DNA of 64,000 bases from Corylus avellana. Taxonomy: Eukaryota; Streptophyta; Magnoliopsida; Fagales; Betulaceae. The position numbers were made by a program, and so were the translations under genes. This document shows, piece by piece, positions 36,990-49,153 of this stretch. Position 1 is the first letter of the stretch, and each line of letters begins with the position of its first letter. The stretch spans positions 11,887,156 through 11,951,155 of the forward strand of contig NC_081547.1 in NCBI RefSeq assembly GCF_901000735.1. The letters run 5' to 3'. The notes beneath the pieces are model-generated. The model saw only the letters and a list, made by a program, of their open reading frames with translations, was not told the origin of the DNA and made no database searches.

Positions 36990-37154
36990 TTAAACAACTA
37001 GAGATGGAGGGACAGGAATATCCATTGTCCCTTCCAACCTCAAGATTACATTTTTAATGGAAGGACGCAACGCTGGATCTTCTTGAATGCACCATAACCC
37101 CACTTTTACCATTCTTTCTAGAGTCACAAATTCCACGTTTTCACCTTCAACAAG
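36990..37154 (-). pseudogene. Orphan last exon of a receptor-like kinase (G-type lectin RLK style)
   Basis: After a plausible acceptor (TTATTCTAG on the minus strand) one exon reads LVEGENVEFVTLERMVKVGL then WCIQEDPALRPSIKNVILRL and ends IPVPPSLVV with a stop at 36990-36992. This is kinase subdomain XI and the C-terminal tail of S-domain/lectin receptor kinases. No other kinase exon is found to the right before the LTR at 37465 or up to 38690, so the fragment has no catalytic core. It could be the 3' remnant of a gene cut by the insertions at 37465 and 38696. Confidence 0.75.
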
Positions 37155-37464
37155 CTAGAATAAATAAATAAAAAGATGAAGAAGATGGTCAATTTCATAA
37201 TATAGGCAAAAAATTTATGAGACCATACAAATCTATTAAGTCGACTTGTTTGTGATGAATAATTCTAGAAGTTATTTTTGTATTTCTCTTGTGTCATTCT
37301 AAGAATGAAGTGGCTTTTAAAATCACAATTTGATCAAAGTTTTTTTTTTCATAATTAATCAGAAAGCTAATTATAATTTTAGAAGTCATATTATTTTAGA
37401 GTGACAAAAGAGACACAATATTGACTTTTAGAATTACTATTTGTGGTGGAGGCAAATTTGTGGC

Positions 37465-38229
37465 TGTAACGCCCGTTAAGAATGATTGGCAAATAAATGT
37501 TGAGTGGGCCGAGCTTAACAACCATATGTGAAGTGTCCCAGTGCATAGCTCCTATTCTTGGGGCTGCTTGGTAGATAGGAATAGGTACAGAAATGGTATA
37601 GCTATCTCATAATTTCTGTTATTTGTGAGACTTTTCTAAAAAATGAGAGGAATAATTATTTTTTCTTAAATAAAAAATAAAATTCTTCCTAAAAACCATT
37701 ATTTTTTTTTTTTGTCTAAAAAGAAAAAAAAATCTACAATGGTCATCTCAACTAGAAGCCTCGGGAGTGAGATGACACCCTTGGTGCCAATTGGAGGTGG
37801 TGGTGATCATCCCATTGCCAATCAGGAGTGGTTGTGGCCACCCTTATGTACCATCGAGGTGGCTAGTGCAACCGTGGGCAGTCGCAACATTTTTTAACGT
37901 GCATCAAAATAAACTTTTCAAGCATCGAAATACTATGTTTATAATGTACATTTTTTCATAATTGTCATAAAACATGGTTTCATAGCATGGATTATCTATT
38001 ACCAGCGATTTCACTTACTAAATTGTGAACTTACGTATTTTCTTTTACAGATAATCATTTTGGTCATTGCAAGTGTTGTTTATTAATGGTGCCTAGCGCT
38101 TTGATTGTGGATTTGTAATGTCATTTTTGTGCAAAAATGAAAAATGTTAATTCGGACATACTTTCCACTGCAAAGTTAGAGGTAACTCTCAAATTGTTTT
38201 TCATTAATTAATTTGGGGGCGTTATAACA
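37465..38229 (+). repeat. Possible solo LTR
   Basis: Starts TGTAACGCCCGTTAAG and ends TTTGGGGGCGTTATAACA, inverted ends resembling gypsy LTRs with the terminal CA altered. No matching target duplication is visible (GTGGC versus ACAAA), so the call is tentative. Confidence 0.4.
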
Positions 38230-38690
38230 ACAAAGGTAATCAATCTCGTTACATTTACTCACAATGAAAGAACATTTGTAGATTTGTATTACTTTACCTT
38301 CACTAAAGTTAATCAAGGGAATTACTCAAAATGCCCAAATAAAATAAAATTTTTCTCAAATTTTGTATATGTCAAACATCAGTCAAAGTCTTAATATTTC
38401 TGTGATGTATCATATTTTTAAATTATATCTATTCCAATAAATCTTGTAAGTCACGTTGGTTTCCATCAAAACTAAACCACCATTAATTGTCTCATATGTA
38501 GTTAACCAATCATTTCGAGGGCACAAGTGTAATGTGAAGTTGAAGCAAGGATTCATTTATCGTTAAAGCTGCCATCTGAAAATTAACTAAAAAATTTCTT
38601 AATTATTAGAAGTTTATTCAACAACACTAGCTACAATAGAAGAATTTGGTTTATTATCATTATTATTATTCCTATTTATTTTTAGAAATA
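38230..38690. other. No recognisable gene
   Basis: AT-rich sequence between the possible LTR and the CRM-like element; a short TTA/ATT run at 38650-38670. Confidence 0.4.
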
Positions 38691-38695
38691 AATAG

Positions 38696-39386
38696 TGATG
38701 CAGCAATGGATAGTAATGAACAAGAAAACAGCAAGTAGAATGGATAAATATTTCTAAGATTGTGAGACTATCACAAGAATCAAAGAAACCTTCTCAAATC
38801 AATAGATGTTATCTACGAATTTAAGGAAAAGTAATGAAGAAACTCAACTCTGAGTATTAGTATTGAGAAAACCAAATAATATTCATAAACTGAATTTGCT
38901 AGAGGCTATAAGCATGTATTTATAGCCTCCAATACTCCTAATACTACTAAAACACGAAATAGGGACTTTCAAAACCCCAATCCCAGCAAAAACAAGGAAA
39001 GAAAGTCGGTTCAAAGCGAAATAAATGCGAAAAAAGTAACATAGCGCCTTGAGTGCGCTCTATTGCAGGTAAGCTTGCTCTTGATTGGACTTCCAGGGAT
39101 GGGGTGCGCTCTAGCATGCGATCATTCGCAGTTACAGGGACAAATCGGTCGCAATACTAGAGACGACCTTCAAATTCCAGGGGTTGGATTCTCAAGCGCA
39201 GGCACCATACGCTCGATCGCTACTCTAGGGCGCTCGATCGCAATCAACGTGCGATGGATCGCTGTTCCAGGAGCTCCCTTTTCTGCAGCATGAGTCTGGG
39301 ATTGCGTCACCATCTTCTGGGGTATGTCCACACTACCAGCCATTCCCCTCTTCTTCATGAAATCCCAAACACTTTGATCTACATCA
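38696..39386 (-). repeat. CRM-like 3' LTR
   Basis: 691 bp, TGATGCAGCAATGG to TGATCTACATCA on the plus strand. Minus-strand TATA box GCTATAAATACATG near 38915-38927. CGATCG-type motifs at 39052-39265, upstream of that box in the element sense. Confidence 0.9.
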
Positions 39387-42300
39387 TCCTCCCTAGGTTG
39401 GAGAGGATTTGCCCATGAATTCGCATCCTCATCCAAAGAATCTTCTGTGAACGGGACAAGGTGTTTGACATTAAAGACATCAGACGTCTTAATATGGCAA
39501 GGCAACTTCAATCGATAAGCATTCGAATTGATCTTCTCTATAATCTCTACTAGACCAATCTTGCGAGCAGCCAACTTGTTGTATCCTCCCACTGGAAACC
39601 TATCTTTAGTCAACATAGCCCACACAAAATTGCCTTCCTCAAATTCTACAGCACGACATTTCTTATCCGCATCTGCCTTATTCTTTGTTGTAGACTCTTG
39701 TAAATTTTGAATGGTGAACTTATGACCCTCTTATATCTGGGCTATTAAGTTTTCGGCCTTATCATGTGGTCACTTCAAATCTGGAATAGGCGCCAAATCC
39801 AATGAGGCATGAGGATTACTCCCATAAATGATGGTGAATGGGCTAAGGCCGGTACTCCGGTTAGTTGAACGGTTGTAGGCGAACTCGGCTTGGAACAATT
39901 TTTGATCCCACGACTTGAGGTGCCCCCACACCAAACTCTGAAGCAAGGCTCCCAATGAGCGGTTGACTACCTCTGTTTGCCCATCCGTTTGTGGATGGTA
40001 GGCGCTACTGAAGTCAAGCTTAGTACGTGACAATTGCCACACATCGCCAAAAGTGGCTAAGGAACCGTGTGTCTCGGTCGGAAACAAAGAACAATGGAAG
40101 CCCATGGAGGCGGTAGACCTTTCGAAAATACAATTGTGCTACATTTACCTCATCGGCTGTCTTCTTACAAGCAATAAAATGCACCATCTTAGAGAATCTA
40201 TCAATAACCACAAAGATAGAGTTCTTACCTCTTTAAGTCTTTGGTAAGCCCAACACGAAGTACATGCTCACATTGGTCCATGGCCCCTCCAGATTGGGAA
40301 GGGGCATATACAAGCCAGCATTGGTCGCTGACCCCTTGGACACTTGACAAATTCGACAGTTTTTCACCAATCTTTCTACCTATTTCCTCATGCTTGGCCA
40401 ATAGAGCTGGTCCGCCACCAGTTGTAATGTTTTATCCTGCCCCATGTGCCCTTCATTGTGGTGTTCTTGGATAATCTTCAACCGCAGGTTGCCTTTAGGA
40501 ATGCACAGTTGAGTACCTTTGAAAAGGAACCCATTGTACAAGCCAAAGTCGTCTTTCACCCCTGAGGATATCTCTCCAACAATAGGACCAAAAAATGGAT
40601 CAATAGATAAAGAATATTTTAATAAGTCAAAGCCTATTACCTCCGACTTCATGGTGGTCAATAGGGATGATTTTCGGCTAAGGGCATTGGCCACTTTGTT
40701 CAATGCTCCCGACTTGTGCTTAATTGTAAATGAGGACTGTTGGACAAAGGCGGCCCATTTAGCATGTCGGGATGACAACTTATCTTGACCATTAAGGTGC
40801 TTGAGGGATTCATGGTCCGAATACAAGATGAAGTCATTGTAGGCGAGGTATGAACTCCAATGCTTCAGTGCTTGCACTAATGCATAAAACTCAATATCAT
40901 ATGTGCTATAATTAAGTTGTGCATTCTTCAATTTTTCACTCAAATAAGCCATGGGCTTGCCCCTTTGGCTGAGTATGGCCCCAACGCCTATCTTCGAGGC
41001 ATCACAATGTAACTCAAAGGGTAAGTCAAAATTCGGAAGGACTAGTAATGGAGATGTAGTCACTTTTACCTTGATCAACTCGAAGGCGGTAGTTGCTGCG
41101 TCACTCCACACAAATTTTCCCGCTTTCATACACTCCGTAAGCAGCGCCAAGATGGTGCTAAAATTCTGAATAAAATGCCGATAAAAAGAGACTAACCCAT
41201 GGAAGCTACGTACCTCATGTAGTGTAGTTGGGAGAGGCCAATCCTGAACTGCTGCGACCTTTGACTCATCCACCGCCAACCCATCTTTGGACACCATGTA
41301 CCCAAGAAAAAGGACTGAATTGGTCATGAAGGAACGCTTAGCCGGCGCCGCATACAATTTTTCTCGGCGCAACACATCTAGTACCTCCCGTATATGTCGA
41401 AGGTGCTCCTCCGTGGTTGAGCTATATATGAGGATATCATCAAAGTAGACGACTACAAACTTCCTGATGAATGGGTGGAATGCTTGATTCATCACCCTCA
41501 TGAAGGTACTAGGAGCATTGGACAACCGAAACGGCATTACCAATCATTCATAGAGCCCCTCCCGCGTTTTGAACGCGGTCTTCCATTCATCACCAACCCG
41601 CATCCAAATTTGGTGGTATCCACTCTTCAAATCCAGCTTTGTGAAAACTATTGCCCCACTCAATTGATCCAATAAGTCATCCAAACGAGGGATAGGAAAG
41701 CGGTACCTTATGGTGATTTTATTGATGGCGCAGCTATCTACGCACATCCTCCATGTTCCATCCTTCTTAGGCGTGAGCAATGGGGGGACTGCACATGGGC
41801 TTAAGCTCTCCCAAATATGCCCTTTGACGAGAAGTTCTTCCACTTGTCGCCTCAACTCTTCATGCTCCTTCAGACTCATGCAGTAGTGTGGTTGGTTGGG
41901 AAGACTAGAACCGGGCACCAAGTCGATTTGGTGTTGAATGTCACAAAGGGGTGGAAGCTCCTTAGGTAACTCTACCAGGAACACATCTGAAAATTCTTCT
42001 AACAAACCCTTGACCGCAGCCGGCAGTACCTTCGTAGAACCACACTCCTTGCCATATAATAGGTACATACAATCCGAATCGAGCATCTCCTTAATGAACT
42101 CATGCTTAGCTAACAATGTTTGACCCGCCCTTTTAGAAGGTTTGGAATCTTCTTTCGGATTTGGAAGGAGAGTAAGTTTTACATTGTCCATCAAAAAACT
42201 ATAGGTGTTTTTCCTCCCGTCGTGATGAACACTCCGATCATATTGCCATGGCCTTCCGAGTAATAAATGGCATGCATCCATGGCCACCACCACATCACAC

Positions 42301-45132
42301 CATGTTTCATCTTTATACTTATTCCCAATCGAAAAATTCACAAGGCAACGTTTCGATACTATTACCTCAGTTCCTCTCTTAAGCCACTCTAAGCGATACG
42401 GTGCAGGGTGTTTCTCTATCCCAAGGCCCAATTTCCGAACCACTTCCTCCGCTACTACGTTCTCACAACTGCCCCCATCAATGACCAACTTGCACCCTTT
42501 GCCCCCAATTGTGCATGTTGTCTGAAACAAATTGTGGCACTGGCCATCATCACTCTCCACCTTCCAGGGTGTAAAACACACCCTCCTAAGCATTGATAGA
42601 GGGTTGTCATCCCCGGTAACAAATTCTTCATCCACCCCACCATAGTCGTCAAAGACTGCTTCTTGCTCATCCTCATTGCCTTGTTCTCCGAAGGCGTCTC
42701 CCGAGTCGATGAGTAGCCCTTTACCATACATTTTCCCTTTGCAGTAATCCGGCATCCGGTGGCCGGGTTCTCCACACTTAAAACATTTAGGCCCATTGGA
42801 TGCTGCAACTCGGGTCGGAGTTCCCATGGTGGTTGGGTGTTGTTACAAATATTTACCTAATTAATAGGCAAATAATTGTATGTTTTACTCGCAAGTGCAC
42901 GAGATCGACATAGTAGTATATGGTGCAAGGAAGGGGTCATTCCCACAAGGATTGCTAAATTTTGTCTAAGATAATTTCCAAAAATAAAACGAAACAAAGA
43001 TTGGTTTTGAGTTGATAATAATAAAAAGGTAGAGCTTTGATATCCACCACTAATTATATTTAGATAATATATCGATATGCCAATGTTTTGATCATGTTAT
43101 GTATATCAAATGTTTGTCAACCTAAGGGCATGTGTGTCTACTCCTTAAGCTATTGATTTCCCTAAGCAACGAATTAGGCATGTGTGTCTACTCTAATTCC
43201 TTTATTTCTTAAAGGATTTAGCATGGGTGTCTACTAAGTTGTTCTTTAAGAAAGCATAAAACTGTGGAAATCGACAAACACATGAGGCCTAGGGCATGGG
43301 TGTCTACTTCTGGTTCCCCATGTTGATTAACCCAAGAACCGGGTGTGGATTTCTTTTGTTACTTTTATTAAACTCAGGTCGCGGTCATCCAAATTGATTT
43401 AACTAACTAGTCCATACCACATGCATATGTTGATCAGGCACACACATATGAGGAATTCATGAAAGCCAGAATTAATCAAGTTAAATACCACAACATCACA
43501 AAGGCGCCAATATTGAATATTAACTAAACATAGCTAAGGCTTCAATCTAGCCCTACTAAGTAAATTAGTTACACATAAGTTTGATGTTAAACATCTTCAT
43601 AAAATAAAATAAAATAAAAGAAAGGAAAAGAATAAATCCGAAACTTGAACTTGAAGAGCTCCAATTCTTCTCCTTGGAAATTATGTCTATTCTAGAGGTT
43701 TAAGGGATTATTTATAAGCCTTAGGAATACTCTAGAAACCCTAAAAATCGTAGGGTTTGAACCCTAGTTCGCACTAACTTACAAAACCCTAGAATTTGCA
43801 CTTTCATAACAAGACTGGTAGCTGACGTGCCCATCACCCTCGGGTATGCTCGATTACAGCCCGTGTGCAATCGATCGCAGGACTGTGATCGATCCTATTT
43901 GTGCTAGGCACTCGATCACAGGTGCCTTGCGTTTGTGCTCCTCGCCTGTAGTGCGCTCGATCGCAGCTCCCCTGCGATCGATCGCACTACCAGTGCCTCC
44001 AATATTCCCAAAATAGCTCTTTTAAGTCCAAAACTTCTAAGATTACTTTTTTTTTTTTCCAATGACCTACAAAAACAAGGAAAACTCATAAAAGAGCTAA
44101 AATGGCATAAATTAACTAAAACTAAAAGATTAACACATGTAAGTTAATGACAAAAAATATGAATATTTTAGCACTTAACATTGGGGTACGGCCTTGACTT
44201 GGAGTTGGAGTGGTGCTGCGCGCAGTGAATGGCCCACTTGACCGGTTTGTGCTGCCCTCGGTTCCTCAACCGAATCCTCCAAAAGGCCCTCTAGAAGCCG
44301 TCCTTTCTAGCAATAGTACCCGTTGATGGGCTTCGGACACATTAGGGGGATCAAAGAGGTTTAGGGAATCCTGAATTTGTTGGCACAAACCTCCAATGTA
44401 TTGTGACACGAGTTGGTCGTTTGTTTCGACTAGATCCACACGAGTGAGGTACTTGTAGAATTCTTCCGTATAGTCATCCACAGACTTTGAACCATAGCTC
44501 AAATTTTGCAGCTTTTGATACATGGTTCAGGTATAATTGTAGGATAAAAAGGCCGATCGCATATGCTTCAACAGTTTCTCCCACTTGTTGATTTTCTTTT
44601 TGCCCTATCGCTCTCTTGATTGATTCAATTGCTGCCACCAGGCCGCTGCTTTCCCCCGAAATTTAGTTTCGACCAAAGAAACTCCTTGATCCTCGGGCAC
44701 CCCCTTGAAATCAAGAATTTCTCCAACTGCCGCTACCCAATCCAAAAATTCTTCGGGTTGAAGACCCCCGTGGAATTCTGGAATATCGAGTTTGAAACCG
44801 CTCTCCCATCGATTGGCATGGGCTTGTACATGGGGTTGATGGCCATGTACTTGGCTCCCTGCAAAAGGGTTCCCAGCTTCATTCTTCGTACCTTGTTTGT
44901 CTTCCCCATCCGAGCCAGGCGGTGAGGGTTGGTGGTGACGCTTACGGTGGAACTTTGGATTTGCCAATTGAGTATTGGTGGCAACAAGTTGAGCCCTCAA
45001 CTCTGTGATTGTGTCCTCCATAAGTTGCCATTGTGCCGCCGCCTGTTCTCCACAGAATGAGTCCTCACGTTCATACACGTTCTCCAAATTTGCATAGCGG
45101 TTACCGCTTCCTCCTCTTGTGTTTGGCGCCAT
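39170..45132 (-). pseudogene. CRM-like gag-pol, broken
   Basis: Gag starts MAPNTRGGSGNRYANLENVY at 45132 and meets TAG at 44605; further frames reach 44266. After the nested LTR the frame 42827-41544 holds the zinc knuckle CFKCGEPGHRMPDYC (one residue longer than usual), protease with VIDGGSCENVV, and RT up to YHQIWM, and ends at TGA 41544-41546 where the plus-strand relative has TGG. 41543-40380 continues RT (YFDDILIYS) and RNase H. Integrase follows in pieces (40211-40020, 40105-39770) with [12 protein letters not shown] and YHPQTDGQTE. 39625-39170 is the C-terminal part (DVFNVKHLVPF) and runs 217 bases into the LTR. No chromodomain is evident. Confidence 0.85.
42838..44180 (-). repeat. Athila-like solo LTR nested in the CRM-like element, TSD TTGGG
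   Basis: 1343 bp, TGTTGTTACAAAT to TAGCACTTAACA, flanked by TTGGG at 42833-42837 and 44181-44185. Minus-strand TATA box CTTATAAAT at 43709-43717; CGATCG motif cluster at 43850-43990 upstream of it in the element sense. The blocks near its left end (ACTCGCAAGTGCACGAG) resemble the Athila LTR at 6343, as do length and layout. The repeated text GCATGTGTGTCTACT occurs around 43125-43215 with variants to 43310. Confidence 0.85.
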
Positions 45133-45160
45133 GGAAAGAAACTTGGGCTTCGATACCAAT

Positions 45161-45814
45161 TGATGCAGCAATGGATAGTAATGAACAAGAAAACAGCAAG
45201 TAGAAGGGATAAATATTTCGAAGATTGTGAAATTATCACAAGAATCAAAGAAACCTTCTCAAATCAATAGATGCTGTCTATGAATTTAAGGAAAAGTAAT
45301 GAAGAAACTCAACTCTTTGTATTCTTATTGAGAAAACCAAATAATATTCCTAAACTGAGTTTGCTAGAGGCTTTAAGCATGTATTTATAACCTCCAATAC
45401 TCCTAATACTACTAAAACACGGAATATGGACTTTCAAAACCCTAATCACAGCAAAACAAGGAAAGAAAGTCGGTTTAAAGCGAAATAAATGCTAAAAAAG
45501 TAACATAGCGCCCCGAGTGCGCTTGATCGCACTTCCAGGGATGGGGTGCGCTAGAGCATGCGATCGTTTACAGTTACAGGGACAAATTAGTTGCAGTACC
45601 AAAGACAACCTTCAAATTCCAGGGGATGGACGCTCGAGTGCAGGCACCGTGTCTAGGGCGCTCGATTAGAATCAACGTGCGATCGATCGCAGTTCTAGGA
45701 ACTCCCTTTTCTGCAGCACAAGTCTGGGATCACGTCACCATCTTCCGGGGTATGTCCACACTACCATCCATTCCCGTCTTCTTCATGAAATCCCAAACAC
45801 TTCGATTTACATCA
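45161..45814 (-). repeat. CRM-like 5' LTR
   Basis: 654 bp with the same ends as the left LTR and about 95% alike by eye, with small deletions in the motif region (45530-45690). This gives a moderate insertion age. Confidence 0.9.
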
Positions 45815-45819
45815 AATAG

Positions 45820-45975
45820 GCTATGGAAGGAAAAGACTAGTGAAGAATTTCAAAATATGCCTTATTTGAATTTCGATAACTTCATTAATAAGTACTTTTA
45901 AAGAGTAATTGATAAATCAGAGGTACAAAATCTTTAAAAAAAAAAAATTGAAGCTTACTTTTCTCCTAAGGAAAT
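45820..45975. repeat. Dispersed repeat shared with 17003-17160
   Basis: Same direct-orientation text as at 17003-17160, with about 15% differences and a short insertion. It begins immediately after the target duplication of the CRM-like element, so that insertion hit its left edge. Confidence 0.65.
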
Positions 45976-46722
45976 GTAGAATCATATCATGGTAGACTAT
46001 GTCTACTACTAGGGAAGAGTATAAAAGGTTAAATCTTGCTCTTATTTATTGATGATAAATTACAATACAAATGATCCTTATTTATAGAGAAATCATGAAA
46101 GATGGAGAGAACATGATAGTGATTACCTAAAACATAGGACTGCAATATCGATAAACATCATAGGAAAACAATATCCAAAAACATAATAGGAAAGCTAGCT
46201 GTATAGAACATAATTTGCTACGCATGTTCAAATAGTTGTTTCACATTGTAAGGCCCTGTGACATGTGGTTCTCCACTCCATATTAGGTCAGCTAACTGGT
46301 GGTTTGTCTTTTCACAAGTATGAACACCATCAAAGCACACATACTCACTCGGATCACTACATATCTCGAATGTGGTTCTCCGCTTCCTCCACCTCCATAA
46401 TTTATATACTCTCCAGTGCCGCAACACACAGTCTCACAATTCTTGAAGCCTTAAAAAACCAAAAAAGGGTAAATTAATTACAACAAAGATCAGTGAAAGT
46501 TGTATTTAAGTGAAAATTGTGTTGACAAGCCTACCATATTTTGAAGGGTTTTTAATTCTGTCTATAAGCTCATGGAAGTAATCAAATATTGAATATTTGA
46601 ATCCCGATAACTCACTCTCTAGGGTTTTAAGGACTTGGGCTAGAGCTTTGTTGTGTAGCTTTGCCAGAGCTAAGGGTTGTTTGATACACTCACTAGCATG
46701 TGTAAAATTCATAATGGATTTT

Positions 46723-47299
46723 GTAAGTATTTTTGTTGGCTTAATTTGGTTCCGAAATGCAGAGGCTACTGTTCACTGGCTCAACCAATGATATAGAATG
46801 CTCAGAATCCAATCTCCACCGTTCACAATGAGGATTCATGTGTGATGAACATTTTTACAAAGTTTTAGCTCAATCGGACCACAAACACTCAACGATTGGA
46901 GCTGTTGATCATGATAGGACAACATTTCCAAAATGCAATTTTTCCTCCATTGCAGCCCTGTCCGGACAAGCCCTTTCCCTGTCCGGACAGCAATTCTAGA
47001 AACAGAAATTCTCGTCCTGCCAAGGCTATCCGAACAGCAAGACAGCTTGTCTGGACAACAGTTCCAGAAAGATGTTTTTTCGTCCTCCGCAAGGCCCTAT
47101 CTAGATAGGCACTTAACCTGTCCGGGCACCCGGTAGATTTTATGCCCAAAACGTGTTTTTAATGTGAGCCCAGGTCTAGGGTTTTGTAGATGTTATAAAT
47201 ACATCTTTTTAGAAGAGAAAGGGAAGGATTCTGCATCTAGAGTTCACCGTCGTTCACTAAAAGAGTCTTGCTATAGATCATTATTTCCTGAGTGTGATC
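46723..47299 (+). repeat. Copia-like 5' LTR, 3' end deleted
   Basis: Aligns with 50593-51142 and then breaks off; about 350 bases of the LTR end are missing. TGTCCGGACA at 46959-46968 and 46980-46989, degenerate copies to 47130, then a TATA-like GTTATAAATACATC near 47194. Confidence 0.8.
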
Positions 47300-47330
47300 C
47301 GAGACTCCATATCAAATTTATCATACTGTT

Positions 47331-49153
47331 GCTCCTAATTCCCTTCCTGTGTTTGATAGAACGAATTATACGCTTTGAAAAATTGATATGAGAGCATACT
47401 TTAAATCCATTAGCGTTTGGCATATAGTTGAATCTGGATGGACTCGTCCAGACAAAGCAACAACTGAATGGACAACGGAGGAAAAGAATAATGCTATTGC
47501 TAATGGCAAAGCTATAAATGCTATTTACATATCTGTTTCAAATGAGGAATTTTCAAGAATTTCTAGATGTGAGATAGCTAAGGAAGCTTGGGAAACTTTA
47601 GATATCACACATGAAGGAACTAAGGTTGTTATAACTTCAAAAATTCAAATGTTGGTTTCTCAGTTTGAGGAGATTAGAATGCAGGAAGATGAAACATTTG
47701 ATGAATTCTACTCGAAGCTTAGTGTCATTAGAAACTCTACTATCAATTTAGGAAAAAGAATGGATGAGGCAAAAGTTGTTAAGAAAATCTTAAGGTTATT
47801 ACCTGAGAGGTTTATACCTCAAATTGCTGCCATACAACAAAGCAAAGACCTAGACATAATGAGAGTAGAAGAACTTGTAGGTTCACTTCAGACTTTTGAG
47901 TTAATTCTACCTAAACACAAGAACACCAAGAATATTGCTCTTAAAGCAAAAAATGTTAAGGTTAACTCTTGTGGTTCATCTGATGAGGATTTTGGAAATG
48001 AGGAAGAAGTAGCTATGTTTGCTAAGAAGTTTAGGAAATTCTTTAGACCCAAGAAAGGAAATTTTAAAAATAGCAATTCACAATTTTCTGAGAAATCTAG
48101 AATTGAGAATGTTGAGAAAGGTAAGTCACCTAGAGGTATCAAGTGTCACGAATGTGGAGGGCATGGGCACATTTGTGTTGACTGTGCTAACTTGAGAAAG
48201 TCAAATGGCAAGGCATTTAATGTGACTCAAAGTGATGAGTTTGACAAGGACGATGCTGAACAGTGAGTTAATTACTTAGCATTTGGAGTTAGTTATGAGA
48301 GTGAGCATGAGGATAGTGAGTGTAATTCTCAAGACAAACAAGGTATGTCCGATAATGAATCGGAAGAGGAAGATGATCTGCAAAATGCTTACAATAATCT
48401 CTTTGTGGAATGCACTAAACTAAAAAAGCTGAATAAGCAACACTTGAAGAAACTAAAAAAGGTTAATCTTGAAAATGATCAACTTTCTGTCACCTTAACT
48501 GATTCTCTTGCTACTCATAATACTTTGATGTCTGAAATCACATGCTAATTGCCAAAGTGAAATCCTTAGAGAATGATCTGAATGAATCAAAGAATTATTT
48601 AACAAAATTCTCTAGTGAAAAGCTAAATCAAATGCTACATAATCAGAAACATTCGTTTGATAGAACTGTATTGGGTTTTGATAAATCTGCTATTTTATCT
48701 ACTAATGTTACTTCTTCTTCAAAGATGATTTTTGTGAAACCAGTGAACAAAGAAGATAGCTTGGCTGAAAAGAAGGTAATTTTTCCTCAAATTTCCAAAG
48801 GTGAAAAAGGTAAGGGAACTCTAACTAATTCCTATATGTCTAGTTCTAAGTCGAGAAGTGTGCATATGTTAAGGAACCAACCGTCTCAAAGGTTTATTCC
48901 TACGTGTCATAATTATGGTAAGATTGGACATATCCGTCCTAAGTATTTTCAGCTTAATAGTCATGAGCTTAAAAGAGAATATTTCCATTCTAGAAATAGT
49001 TATGAGAAATTATTCAACATGATGAGGGGCGTAGTAACACTGTTAGATGTCTTGGATAAGAGTCACACATTTGTCCCTGATGTAAAAAAAGTTTGGGTCA
49101 AGAAGATTAATACCATTCATCCATTGAGGGGGAGTGGTAATGGACTCACCTAG
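47331..49153 (+). pseudogene. Copia-like gag (UBN2 + zinc knuckle), broken
   Basis: The frame starts near APNSLPVFDRTNY (47331), has TGA at 47376-47378 where related gags have Trp, and continues from 47388 to 48266 with the UBN2-type core (EAWETLDITHEGT, LPERFIPQIAAIQQSKDL) and zinc knuckle CHECGGHGHICVDC. After a TGA at 48264-48266 a coiled-coil-like part (48345-48548) and a second, damaged knuckle (CHNYGKIGHIRPKYF, two Cys lost) follow in another frame to 49153. The true N-terminus is missing because of the LTR/leader deletion. Gag packages RNA in virus-like particles; here it is not intact. Confidence 0.8.

Larger units (their letters stand above)
38696..45814 (-). mobile_element. CRM-like Ty3/gypsy element, full length, mutated, TSD AATAG
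   Basis: 7119 bp with two LTRs (38696-39386 and 45161-45814) and AATAG duplicated at 38691-38695 and 45815-45819. Inside, on the minus strand, are gag, zinc knuckle, protease, RT, RNase H and integrase, all broken by stops. A 1343-bp solo LTR of another family is nested at 42838-44180. The primer site next to the 5' LTR reads TTGGTATCGAAGCCC, a diverged initiator-Met-type site. RT wording and extension of the pol frame into the 3' LTR point to the CRM lineage. Confidence 0.9.
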
